Below, piece by piece: positions 1 to 5,535 of a stretch of DNA of 5,535 nt (position 1 is the stretch's first letter; each line of letters starts with the position of its first letter). A model generated the notes under the pieces. It was given only the letters and a program-made list of their open reading frames with translations, had not been told where the DNA came from and did no database searches. Source of the DNA: Candidatus Sigynarchaeota archaeon (lineage in GTDB: Archaea > Asgardarchaeota > Jordarchaeia > Jordarchaeales > Jordarchaeaceae); NCBI GenBank assembly GCA_030587505.1, contig JAUQYY010000409.1, forward strand, positions 1 through 5,535. The letters run 5' to 3'. Made by a program: the position numbers and the translations under genes.

Positions 1-8
1 AGGGAAAG

Positions 9-26
9 AACCGCGTTTTCACGGTT
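9..26 (-). terminator. Possible terminator hairpin after the large membrane protein gene
   Basis: Read on the minus strand, AACCGTG and CGCGGTT form a 7-bp stem (one G-T pair) around an AAAA loop, starting 7 bases after the stop codon. It is followed by a pyrimidine-rich stretch (CTTTCCCT) up to the window edge. Archaeal terminators rely mostly on T tracts, and only a short interrupted one is visible here, so this could equally be a 3'-end stabilising hairpin. Confidence 0.35.
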
Positions 27-33
27 TGGCGTC

Positions 34-2805
34 TTAGTGGATCATTGATTGTCTTCGCATGTCCTCGCCGCAGTTCTTACACTTCCAGTTCTCAGGGTCG
101 CTGGACTTGAGGTCTATGGTGTTCAGCGTGAAGCAGTTGGCGCACACCTGTTTATCCATAACCGCGGGTCTGCCTTCTCCATCAACTCTCTTTTTGATTG
201 GGTGTAGCGGGGCTTTGATCACCGGTGGGAAGTAGTTCTTCTCGCGGTAGTAATACTTGTTGGTTTGCGGGTTGATTGTGGGTACACCGAGGGGATACCT
301 CCAGAAGCTCCAGGGAAGCTTTGCACAAACATTTGCGGCGACTCTCCTGACTCCCGGAGCGATGTCCACCAAGTAGTCGTCAACGTACTCTGACCTCGTT
401 TTAACGGCGTACTTAATCTCTTTCCGGGTGACGGTGGATGAAACTCTCTCACCAACGGCTTTGAAGAGTTCTCGTGTTCTCTCCCGTCCCCTCTTGACCA
501 GGTCTTTGCTCAGGTGGAAGGCTGCTCTGAGGGGCTCCTCAACTTGGAAATCAGCCAGCTCTTCTGGGTGGAGCAGGGCTATCTCGGGCGTGTGGAAGTT
601 GGTGTTAAAGTTCACAATGATTTGGTGGTCTTTGCCGTCGTCTGGAACCCTGTAGAACAGTTCTCTCCAGTGGTAGTCTCCAACGATCCACTCGAGCACT
701 CCGGTCTCCGCGTTGACCCAGACCTCTACACGCTCGTAGTCCTCATGGTACAGTGACCTTGCGGCTACGGTGAATTCTCCCGGCCACAGGTAGACGAAGC
801 GCATAACCCAGTAGTACTTGCCCTCAACCCACACCGGGGCGTCTTCCCTTCTCTTGTAGGGAAAGAGGGGCCCCTCGCTCGCGTAGAGGTATAGGGTGAA
901 TCTTTCGAGTCCGAGCACCTGTACACCGGAAAGGCCGAGGATGAAGCTCGCCGCTAGCAGGAACACGATACCGTAGATGCATGCGGTGAACGTTAGGTTG
1001 AAGGGTATCGCTGCAAGCACCGTGTACTGGTCTAGTAGAGTTGGTCCGAGGGCTAGGGAGGGGTTTCCCACGAGGAAACCGAACAGCAGTAATCCGGGTT
1101 TAAACGTGTCCCCTAGAACCCATATCCTGAAGTACGGAGAGTTTAGAATGTTTAGGGTTAAGAAGTCCGCTAGACGCAGCAGAATGTACTCGGCGAAGAC
1201 GAAGGCAACGCTCGCGAATACACCGATGGCTATAACCGCCGGGGCTCCTTCCGGTGACTCGCTGAGCATCGCGTAGGACTTTCGGCCCCAGTATATCGAG
1301 AACAGGACGATTATGGCGAAGAGCACCAAGGCGCTCGCAGCCAGGATTCGAACCTCACCCGTTGTGTACAGTCTCCACACCGGGTCAGGGAGCAGTAGGA
1401 GCCATAGGTAGTAGCCGATGTTAACCACGAAGTAGATGGTTGCGATCGCTATCATCACCGCCACCAGCGGAATGGCGGATCTCACCACGTTGGCTTGGTG
1501 AGCGAGCTCGAAGGGGTTCCAGTGCGGCTTGTACTTTCTCGCAAGGTAGTTCGGGTCGTATAAGGGCCCGATTTCCTCGCCCGTTTTCCTCACGCGGACC
1601 ATGCACTTGTTTCCTTCCTGGGGGATGATTTCCAGCTCGTGTTCGGGTAGTGTTGGTTTTTCTCCTCTGGGCACGCGGTCCATGAATTCGTAGGTCTCGT
1701 ATTCTGGCTCCCTTCTGAAGAATCTTCGGAGTCGGGCTTCCACGCCCTTTGTTGTTTTCTTGAATTCGTCTACGGCGTTTTTACCTAGAAGGAAATAGTT
1801 TGACCACAGGTCTCGGAATATGAACGCTAAGCCCTGCGGCGTTTTCAGCTCCGGGGTGGGTTCGGTGTACGTGCTGACTCTTCCCATCGATGCCCAGAAG
1901 CCGCCCCAGAGAGCTGAAATGATTATGAACACTGCGGCCATTGCCACGTAGGCGACGCTGAGGTCTGCTTGGTAAATCCCGAATTGCTGATAGTATCTTA
2001 TGATTCCCCCCTGAACCGTTATGTAGTAGGGAAGCCAAACGAGGTCATGCAGGAGCTGCGGTGCGCCTGTTCTCAGTATTCCCATGAATGAGGTGAGGCT
2101 TATTGTGCCTCCTACGAACGCTCCGCTCCAGAAACGCTTGCTGAAGAAGGCTGATAGGGCGACAGATACGAAGGCGTACACGAAGCACAGCATGAGAACC
2201 TCGTTGTAGTATATGGTCCAGGGGCCGAATTTTAGCTGCGATTGGGTGATGTAGTGAACGTTAACCAGAGCCCCGATGGCGAAGGGTGCCAGCAAGAAGA
2301 ACAGCCAAGAAACTATGACCTTCGGTTTCTTGAAGGAGTACAGGAAGCTCTTCCACATCAAGCTGTACACTTGGAACTGTGAGAAGAAGCCTCCGACAAT
2401 GCCCACAGCAATCAGGGCAATCACTATACCCCACTCGGCGCTGAATCCTCTGAACTGGTAACTGAGAGTGTACATTAGAATGTGGGTTTGCACCCTTTTC
2501 CCAAAGATGAATAGGCCTGCGGTAATACCTGTTGTGAGCAGACCGTCTGGTAAACCGTCACCAATAGAAGCAAGGAAGAACAGTAGTATCGGGGCTCCTC
2601 CCTGAACGTATTCCTGGATCATGTGGGTGAAGTAGTAATCTCTGTACGTGAAGTGGAGGGTTGCAACAATAGGCCCGTGCAGTATGTTGTCCAAGTATAT
2701 TGTCCAGTAGTCCACCCACGCCAAGACGCCGATAAGTATAGCGAGGATAACCAGTATAGTTCTTTTGTAGGTAAAAATCTTTCTGAGTTTCGCTTTCAGA
2801 GACAT
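34..2805 (-). CDS. Large polytopic membrane protein with C-terminal zinc ribbon, unknown function
   Basis: I do not recognise the family. The 923-residue product has hydrophobic segments near residues 16-33, 71-102, 123-142, 162-182, 200-222, 284-306, 442-470, 485-506, 521-545 and 570-630, suggesting 10-13 membrane helices in two blocks. A charged, probably cytoplasmic loop of about 135 residues (307-441) separates the blocks. Residues 635-923 are soluble: an aromatic-rich, beta-looking part (about 655-735, with the stretch VNAETGVLEW), a basic helical part (about 756-830), then a short zinc ribbon with C888, C891, C909 and C912 (CX2C-X17-CX2C). I chose the ATG at 2805 because GGAGG lies 7 bases upstream. 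A longer frame begins with an ATG at 2889, but its 28 extra codons are AT-rich and run through a TATA-like box. The gene lies downstream of the permease on the same strand. A transporter, a membrane scaffold or an envelope-assembly factor are all possible; the topology is judged by eye. That it is a real gene is near certain; its role is unknown. Confidence 0.93.
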   Translation of the reverse strand: MSLKAKLRKIFTYKRTILVILAILIGVLAWVDYWTIYLDNILHGPIVATLHFTYRDYYFTHMIQEYVQGGAPILLFFLASIGDGLPDGLLTTGITAGLFIFGKRVQTHILMYTLSYQFRGFSAEWGIVIALIAVGIVGGFFSQFQVYSLMWKSFLYSFKKPKVIVSWLFFLLAPFAIGALVNVHYITQSQLKFGPWTIYYNEVLMLCFVYAFVSVALSAFFSKRFWSGAFVGGTISLTSFMGILRTGAPQLLHDLVWLPYYITVQGGIIRYYQQFGIYQADLSVAYVAMAAVFIIISALWGGFWASMGRVSTYTEPTPELKTPQGLAFIFRDLWSNYFLLGKNAVDEFKKTTKGVEARLRRFFRREPEYETYEFMDRVPRGEKPTLPEHELEIIPQEGNKCMVRVRKTGEEIGPLYDPNYLARKYKPHWNPFELAHQANVVRSAIPLVAVMIAIATIYFVVNIGYYLWLLLLPDPVWRLYTTGEVRILAASALVLFAIIVLFSIYWGRKSYAMLSESPEGAPAVIAIGVFASVAFVFAEYILLRLADFLTLNILNSPYFRIWVLGDTFKPGLLLFGFLVGNPSLALGPTLLDQYTVLAAIPFNLTFTACIYGIVFLLAASFILGLSGVQVLGLERFTLYLYASEGPLFPYKRREDAPVWVEGKYYWVMRFVYLWPGEFTVAARSLYHEDYERVEVWVNAETGVLEWIVGDYHWRELFYRVPDDGKDHQIIVNFNTNFHTPEIALLHPEELADFQVEEPLRAAFHLSKDLVKRGRERTRELFKAVGERVSSTVTRKEIKYAVKTRSEYVDDYLVDIAPGVRRVAANVCAKLPWSFWRYPLGVPTINPQTNKYYYREKNYFPPVIKAPLHPIKKRVDGEGRPAVMDKQVCANCFTLNTIDLKSSDPENWKCKNCGEDMRRQSMIH
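70..144 (-). other. C-terminal zinc-ribbon motif of the large membrane protein
   Basis: This segment encodes residues 888-912 of the large membrane protein, with two CXXC knuckles (CANC and CKNC) separated by 17 residues. The spacing and the small polar residues around the cysteines match a rubredoxin-like or treble-clef zinc ribbon, as often found at the ends of archaeal proteins. Zinc binding is inferred from the four cysteines. Such ribbons usually mediate contact with protein or nucleic acid and are rarely catalytic. Only 11 residues follow the last cysteine. Confidence 0.8.
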
Positions 2806-2812
2806 GCATTGT

Positions 2813-2817
2813 CCTCC
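2813..2817 (-). promoter_or_regulatory. Shine-Dalgarno site deciding the start of the large membrane protein
   Basis: GGAGG on the minus strand lies 7 bases before the ATG at 2805. Another ATG at 2809 is in a different frame and only 3 bases from the site. This strong match to the 16S 3' end is the main reason for preferring 2805 over the ATG at 2889, which has no comparable site. Confidence 0.8.
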
Positions 2818-2837
2818 GAACGTGAGTATAAAATGGT

Positions 2838-2860
2838 TATTATATATTAATTTGCGAGAG
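2838..2860 (-). promoter_or_regulatory. TATA-box promoter candidate for the large membrane protein gene
   Basis: On the minus strand, TTAATATATAATA (2850-2838) is a good archaeal TATA box, preceded by the purine-containing stretch CGCAAAT that could serve as a BRE. Transcription would start about 25 bases downstream, near 2820, giving a leader of about 15 bases that just contains the GGAGG site. A second, weaker box (ATTTTAAAAAC, near 2925-2935) lies further upstream and would give a longer leader. Assignment is by pattern only. Confidence 0.5.
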
Positions 2861-2966
2861 TAATAAACATTTTCACGGATCTTGCTCATTTTTTCGCAGG
2901 GTTTGATGTTTACCTTGAGTTTTTAAAATTCGTGGATGCCAGGGAGTGAATGCTGGGGTTGATTTT

Positions 2967-4472
2967 TCAGTGGAGCGTGGACAGAATTAGACTTGTGAAG
3001 TCCAATCCCCAGCCGAGAAGGTGAGCGAATCCGATTAGCAGTGGTATCCCCGCGAGGAGGCTTATCATCGTGATGGGTCCACCCACTTTTAGGAATTCTC
3101 CCCACGAGATGTGGTATCCCTCCTTCTCCAGTCCAGTGATCGCAATCAGGTTCGGTATGCCTCCGATAGGGGTTAGGCTGGCTCCTATGTTGGCTCCGTA
3201 GATGAGCGACCATGTTACGATGTTCTGGTTTATGAGAGCGGATGCAGAGAGGCTCGGGGTCACAAAGAGCAGGGCGGTCGTCACCGAGATGTTGTCGAGT
3301 ATCCCTGATAGTACGCCGCAGAACGTGGTAACGAGTGCGACCGTGGCTGGAATATTGGCGAACGTCAGGTTTCCGAGGCTGTTTCCCATGATTTCCAGGA
3401 TTTTGGTCCTGTCCACGCCGCCTACGATAATGAATATTCCTATGAAGAAGAATATGAGGCTCCAGTCCACCTCTCTCAGGGTTCTTTCGGGGTCCTCTCC
3501 GCTCACAAAGAGGAACGCGAAGGCGAAAATCAGGGCTACCACGTAGAATGGTACTCCGAAGAATCCCGCCACCACGAATCCGACTATCGTCGCTATGAGC
3601 AGTATGGCTAGACGCCTGAACATTTTCGGGTTTCTCATCAGTGTCCGCTCGTCGAAGGACAGCAGCCTCGCTCGCATCTCCAAGTACTCCTCCCTCTCCT
3701 TGGTGATTTGAAACGCGTCCTTGTAGTAGCGGAAAATGAAGAACAGGGCGATAAGCGTACACAGCACAGCGAAGGGTAACCCCAGCACGAGAAAAGTAGG
3801 ATAAGAGAGCCAACGCGCCGGATCGAGATTGTAGTGACCGGAAACCAGAATGTTCACGAAGCTGCCTATAACAGTGGATGAACTCGCGGCGTTGACCACG
3901 AACACCGTGCCGAGGATAAACGGTACAGGGTTGAGGTTCAGAATCCTCGTTACCAGGAGTACAAGAACACTCACGATGATAAAGGTGGGATTATTACCCA
4001 GCACCATGGTCAGAACGAATGACAGCGCCCATATGTAGAGGAAGAGTCTTTTTATGTCTCCTCCGCTCAGCTTGATGACCTTAACTATAATGTATTCGAA
4101 TAGCCCCGAACGGCTGGCTACGGTGGTTATAATGACTATAGAGATGATGATGAGTATTGTGGACCAGCTGATGAACTCCTTCCACACGTCGTCAAAGGAG
4201 AAGAGCATCTCCTTCCACACGAGTCCGTTTGTTACCCAGGCAGTGAAATACGGAGTCCAAGAATAGACCACGGAGAAGTATCCACCTGCGATGAGCGTTG
4301 CTACGGCTCCTCCCAGGGCGGCGACGGTCTTGTGGAGACGCTCCGTTGCGATCAGCGCGAAGGTGACCACGAGGATTATGGTGAAGACTATCTGGGCTGA
4401 GAGGGGAGGTTGAAGAAAGTATTGCGCCCACTTTGGGATTAGTGAATCCGCTGCGGTTTCTACACCGAACAT
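2967..4472 (-). CDS. ArsB/NhaD-superfamily ion permease (CitMHS type)
   Basis: This 501-residue protein has the length and about 11-12 helix pattern of the ion-transporter superfamily that includes NhaD sodium/proton antiporters, ArsB arsenite permeases and DASS anion transporters. Family marks in order: ERLHKTVAALGGA (44-56), a helix with FEY (125-127), LGNNPTFIIV (158-167), ASSSTVIGSFVN (196-207), the VDWSLIFFFIGIFIIVGG helix (335-352), SGILDN (389-394), GASLTPIGGIPN (430-441) and EKEGYHISWGEFLK (449-462). The two halves show the expected inverted-repeat symmetry: LGNN matches LDN, and SSSTVIGSFVN matches ASLTPIGGIPN. A charged loop (about 251-287) joins them. I chose the ATG at 4472, which has AGGTGG 5 bases upstream; the GTG at 4481 would overlap that site and add three residues. 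The substrate cannot be told from the sequence: sodium/proton exchange, arsenite or another anion are all possible. It precedes the large membrane protein gene on the same strand. Confidence 0.92.
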   Translation of the reverse strand: MFGVETAADSLIPKWAQYFLQPPLSAQIVFTIILVVTFALIATERLHKTVAALGGAVATLIAGGYFSVVYSWTPYFTAWVTNGLVWKEMLFSFDDVWKEFISWSTILIIISIVIITTVASRSGLFEYIIVKVIKLSGGDIKRLFLYIWALSFVLTMVLGNNPTFIIVSVLVLLVTRILNLNPVPFILGTVFVVNAASSSTVIGSFVNILVSGHYNLDPARWLSYPTFLVLGLPFAVLCTLIALFFIFRYYKDAFQITKEREEYLEMRARLLSFDERTLMRNPKMFRRLAILLIATIVGFVVAGFFGVPFYVVALIFAFAFLFVSGEDPERTLREVDWSLIFFFIGIFIIVGGVDRTKILEIMGNSLGNLTFANIPATVALVTTFCGVLSGILDNISVTTALLFVTPSLSASALINQNIVTWSLIYGANIGASLTPIGGIPNLIAITGLEKEGYHISWGEFLKVGGPITMISLLAGIPLLIGFAHLLGWGLDFTSLILSTLH

Positions 4473-4477
4473 CTTTT

Positions 4478-4483
4478 CCACCT
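4478..4483 (-). promoter_or_regulatory. Shine-Dalgarno site deciding the permease start
   Basis: AGGTGG on the minus strand lies 5 bases before the ATG at 4472. The alternative GTG start at 4481 lies inside this motif and has only AGGAAAG directly abutting it, which is too close for a ribosome binding site. The ATG is therefore preferred. Confidence 0.65.
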
Positions 4484-4548
4484 TTCCTGCTGGTGGAGTG
4501 GGGTTTTAACTCGTGGGACGAAAAACAATGGTTACGAGTCTTGTTTAG

Positions 4549-4584
4549 TAATTATAACTATTTTATTGAACTCTCTTTTAAATA
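4549..4584 (-). promoter_or_regulatory. TATA-box promoter candidates for the permease gene
   Basis: Two AT-rich boxes read on the minus strand: TATTTAAAA at 4584-4576 and GTTATAATTA at 4558-4549. The nearer one would place the transcription start around 4529 and give a leader of about 55 bases ahead of the ATG at 4472. The farther box is nearly self-complementary and could also work on the plus strand. Which one is used cannot be decided by eye. Confidence 0.4.
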
Positions 4585-4796
4585 TTAGGGATGACACTCC
4601 TCTTTTACCAAAAATCGGGTACATAAAGAGCGGAGCCTCCAAGAGGAGGAAGAAACCAATTATTTGGAAGTGTTTCGAGAATGGAACGAAACCGAACGTA
4701 CTTCTTCGAGTTCACTACGAAAATACTCGTGTGCTCACCATGGCAGGGTATTAAAAACTGTTGTGTTTCCTCTAGAAATGCTGGTTGAAGTTTGAT
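4585..4796. other. Middle of the divergent spacer: no convincing gene
   Basis: Between the two promoter zones this stretch is less AT-rich than its flanks. It holds several short open frames: a plus-strand frame from a TTG at 4566 to 4754 (62 codons), a second plus-strand frame open from 4595 to 4789 without an ATG before 4778, and a minus-strand frame with a GTG start inside it of about 35 codons. None has an ATG with a well-placed ribosome site and none resembles a family I know. A small hairpin (CCTCC at 4636-4640, AAGA loop, GGAGG at 4645-4649) lies within. It may be a gene remnant, a leader region or an unannotated small RNA. Confidence 0.4.
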
Positions 4797-4810
4797 TCAT
4801 ATATAATGAG
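4797..4810 (+). promoter_or_regulatory. AT-rich dyad, possible secondary TATA box or operator
   Basis: TCAT-ATATA-ATGA forms a small imperfect dyad about 110 bases before the PAP2 start. It could be an upstream TATA box for the plus-strand gene or a regulator site. The match is short and AT-rich sequence makes such dyads common, so confidence is low. Confidence 0.2.
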
Positions 4811-4854
4811 TATTCTTACTATATTTTCGAGATTTATTTTTTAAAGAATGAACC

Positions 4855-4861
4855 TTTATAT
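4855..4861 (+). promoter_or_regulatory. TATA-box promoter candidate for the PAP2 phosphatase gene
   Basis: TTTATAT, preceded by GAATGAACC as a possible BRE, lies about 56 bases before the ATG at 4917. A start about 25 bases downstream, near 4884, would give a leader of roughly 30 bases. It is the closest good box to the gene on this strand. Confidence 0.5.
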
Positions 4862-4916
4862 CTAAAAAGAGACCAAATAATATTAAACACTCAGAGAAGA
4901 ATGCTGGCGAAACCAA

Positions 4917-5535
4917 ATGGAGCAGTACATACTCCTACTCGTGTTGATGAATTACTGGTACGTCTGGGATCTAGGAGTTCTCTGGGCTGTTCAGGGAAGC
5001 TTCTGGACCCCGTGGGGCTTTGTCGGGGGAAATCCTGTTCTCGACGCGTTCTGGTTCGCCGTGACCTTCCTCGGAGACAAACTCCTATGGTTTCTCCTGA
5101 TTCCGATAATCTACTGGCTCGGCTACAAGAGGGAAGGTATATTCCTCGCGGTGCTACTCTTCTTCAGCACTTTCCTCAACTACACTCTGAAATACATCGT
5201 GGGCAGACCCAGACCCAGCATCTACGAGGTGCGAAAACTCTACTTCCCAGAGGGGCCCTCAATGCCGAGCGGCCACGCCCAAACGGTGTCAGCAGCCGCC
5301 TTCACACTCGCCTGGCTCGCAAAGAAGGACTCACCAACCCTCTCGAAGCGGGGAATCACCCTCTTCACACTCGCCGCGGTGATATCCGTGCTCGTCGCCA
5401 TAAGCCGAGTCTACCTAGGAGCACACTGGCCAACAGACGTAATCGTGGGCCTCATCATCGGGCTAATTATCTTCGGAGTATACGTTCTAACAGCCGAGCG
5501 GGCCTGGAACATCCTCGACGCAAAACTCCCCGAAA
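4917..5535 (+). CDS. PAP2-family membrane phosphatase (3' end outside window)
   Basis: The visible 206 residues form a type 2 phosphatidic acid phosphatase-like membrane enzyme, which removes phosphate from lipid phosphates or pyrophosphates at the membrane surface. All three catalytic motifs are intact: KYIVGRPRP (92-100, fitting KX6RP), PSGH (117-120) and SRVYLGAHWPTD (163-174, fitting SRX5HX3D). H170 is expected to form the phospho-enzyme, with H120 as acid and D174 as its partner. Hydrophobic segments lie near 5-25, 45-69, 74-91, 121-135, 147-162 and 175-192. In archaea such enzymes may recycle polyprenyl (dolichyl) pyrophosphate carriers used in glycosylation, but soluble phosphate substrates are also possible. 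The ATG at 4917 is the only start between an in-frame TAA at 4884 and the first helix; its Shine-Dalgarno match is weak (GGCG), and an ATG at 4947 would cut into the first helix. The frame is still open at the window end, so the C-terminus is missing. It is divergent from the permease. Confidence 0.93.
   Translation, partial: MEQYILLLVLMNYWYVWDLGVLWAVQGSFWTPWGFVGGNPVLDAFWFAVTFLGDKLLWFLLIPIIYWLGYKREGIFLAVLLFFSTFLNYTLKYIVGRPRPSIYEVRKLYFPEGPSMPSGHAQTVSAAAFTLAWLAKKDSPTLSKRGITLFTLAAVISVLVAISRVYLGAHWPTDVIVGLIIGLIIFGVYVLTAERAWNILDAKLPE

Noticed and set aside
977..1276. Plus-strand open frame of 99 codons
   Set aside because: It is antisense to membrane-helix coding of the large membrane protein, with no family motif; such shadows are common.
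2923..3813. A 296-codon open frame on the minus strand
   Set aside because: It overlaps the permease on the same strand in another frame, and its product is rich in arginine, histidine and proline with no membrane pattern or motif. It is a shadow of the permease.
4591..4600. GGGATGA resembling the C box of an archaeal C/D guide RNA
   Set aside because: No paired D box (CTGA) or internal C'/D' boxes occur at the right spacing in the following 60-70 bases.
4566..4754. A 62-codon plus-strand frame in the divergent spacer
   Set aside because: It starts with TTG, has no ribosome site, begins inside the permease promoter zone and matches no family I know. It is described under the spacer and not called as a gene.
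4775..4911. Near-repeat of AATGCTGG at about 4777 and 4900
   Set aside because: The shared stretch is only about 8 bases and a third similar copy near 2949 lies in unrelated context; chance is sufficient.

Overview
The window looks like a piece of an archaeal chromosome, probably thermophilic. The AT-rich gaps contain TATA-type boxes and no bacterial -35/-10 pairs. Two genes have strong purine-rich Shine-Dalgarno sites. The coding DNA has mixed base composition (roughly half G+C), while the spacers are clearly AT-rich. The lineage cannot be fixed from this sequence; a Korarchaeota- or Thermoproteota-like genome is only a guess. No rRNA, tRNA, mobile element or CRISPR array is visible.

Layout. 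Positions 34-2805 (minus) encode a 923-residue polytopic membrane protein of unrecognised family. It has a large charged loop in the middle and a soluble C-terminal region ending in a four-cysteine zinc ribbon. A possible terminator hairpin follows its stop. Upstream, across a 161-base spacer with its own promoter-like elements, positions 2967-4472 (minus) encode an ion permease of the ArsB/NhaD (CitMHS) superfamily. A divergent spacer of about 440 bases (4473-4916) separates it from a plus-strand gene starting at 4917. That gene is a PAP2-family membrane phosphatase with a complete catalytic triad of motifs, and it runs off the right edge.

How they fit together. All three products are integral membrane proteins. 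The permease and the large unknown protein are co-directional and may be partly co-transcribed, but the spacer between them carries a separate TATA box and a strong Shine-Dalgarno site, so the large gene can probably be expressed alone. The PAP2 gene is divergent and has its own promoter-like box; a functional link to the other two is not shown. The strongest candidate for something undescribed is the large zinc-ribbon membrane protein. The middle of the divergent spacer holds several short open frames on both strands, none convincingly coding.
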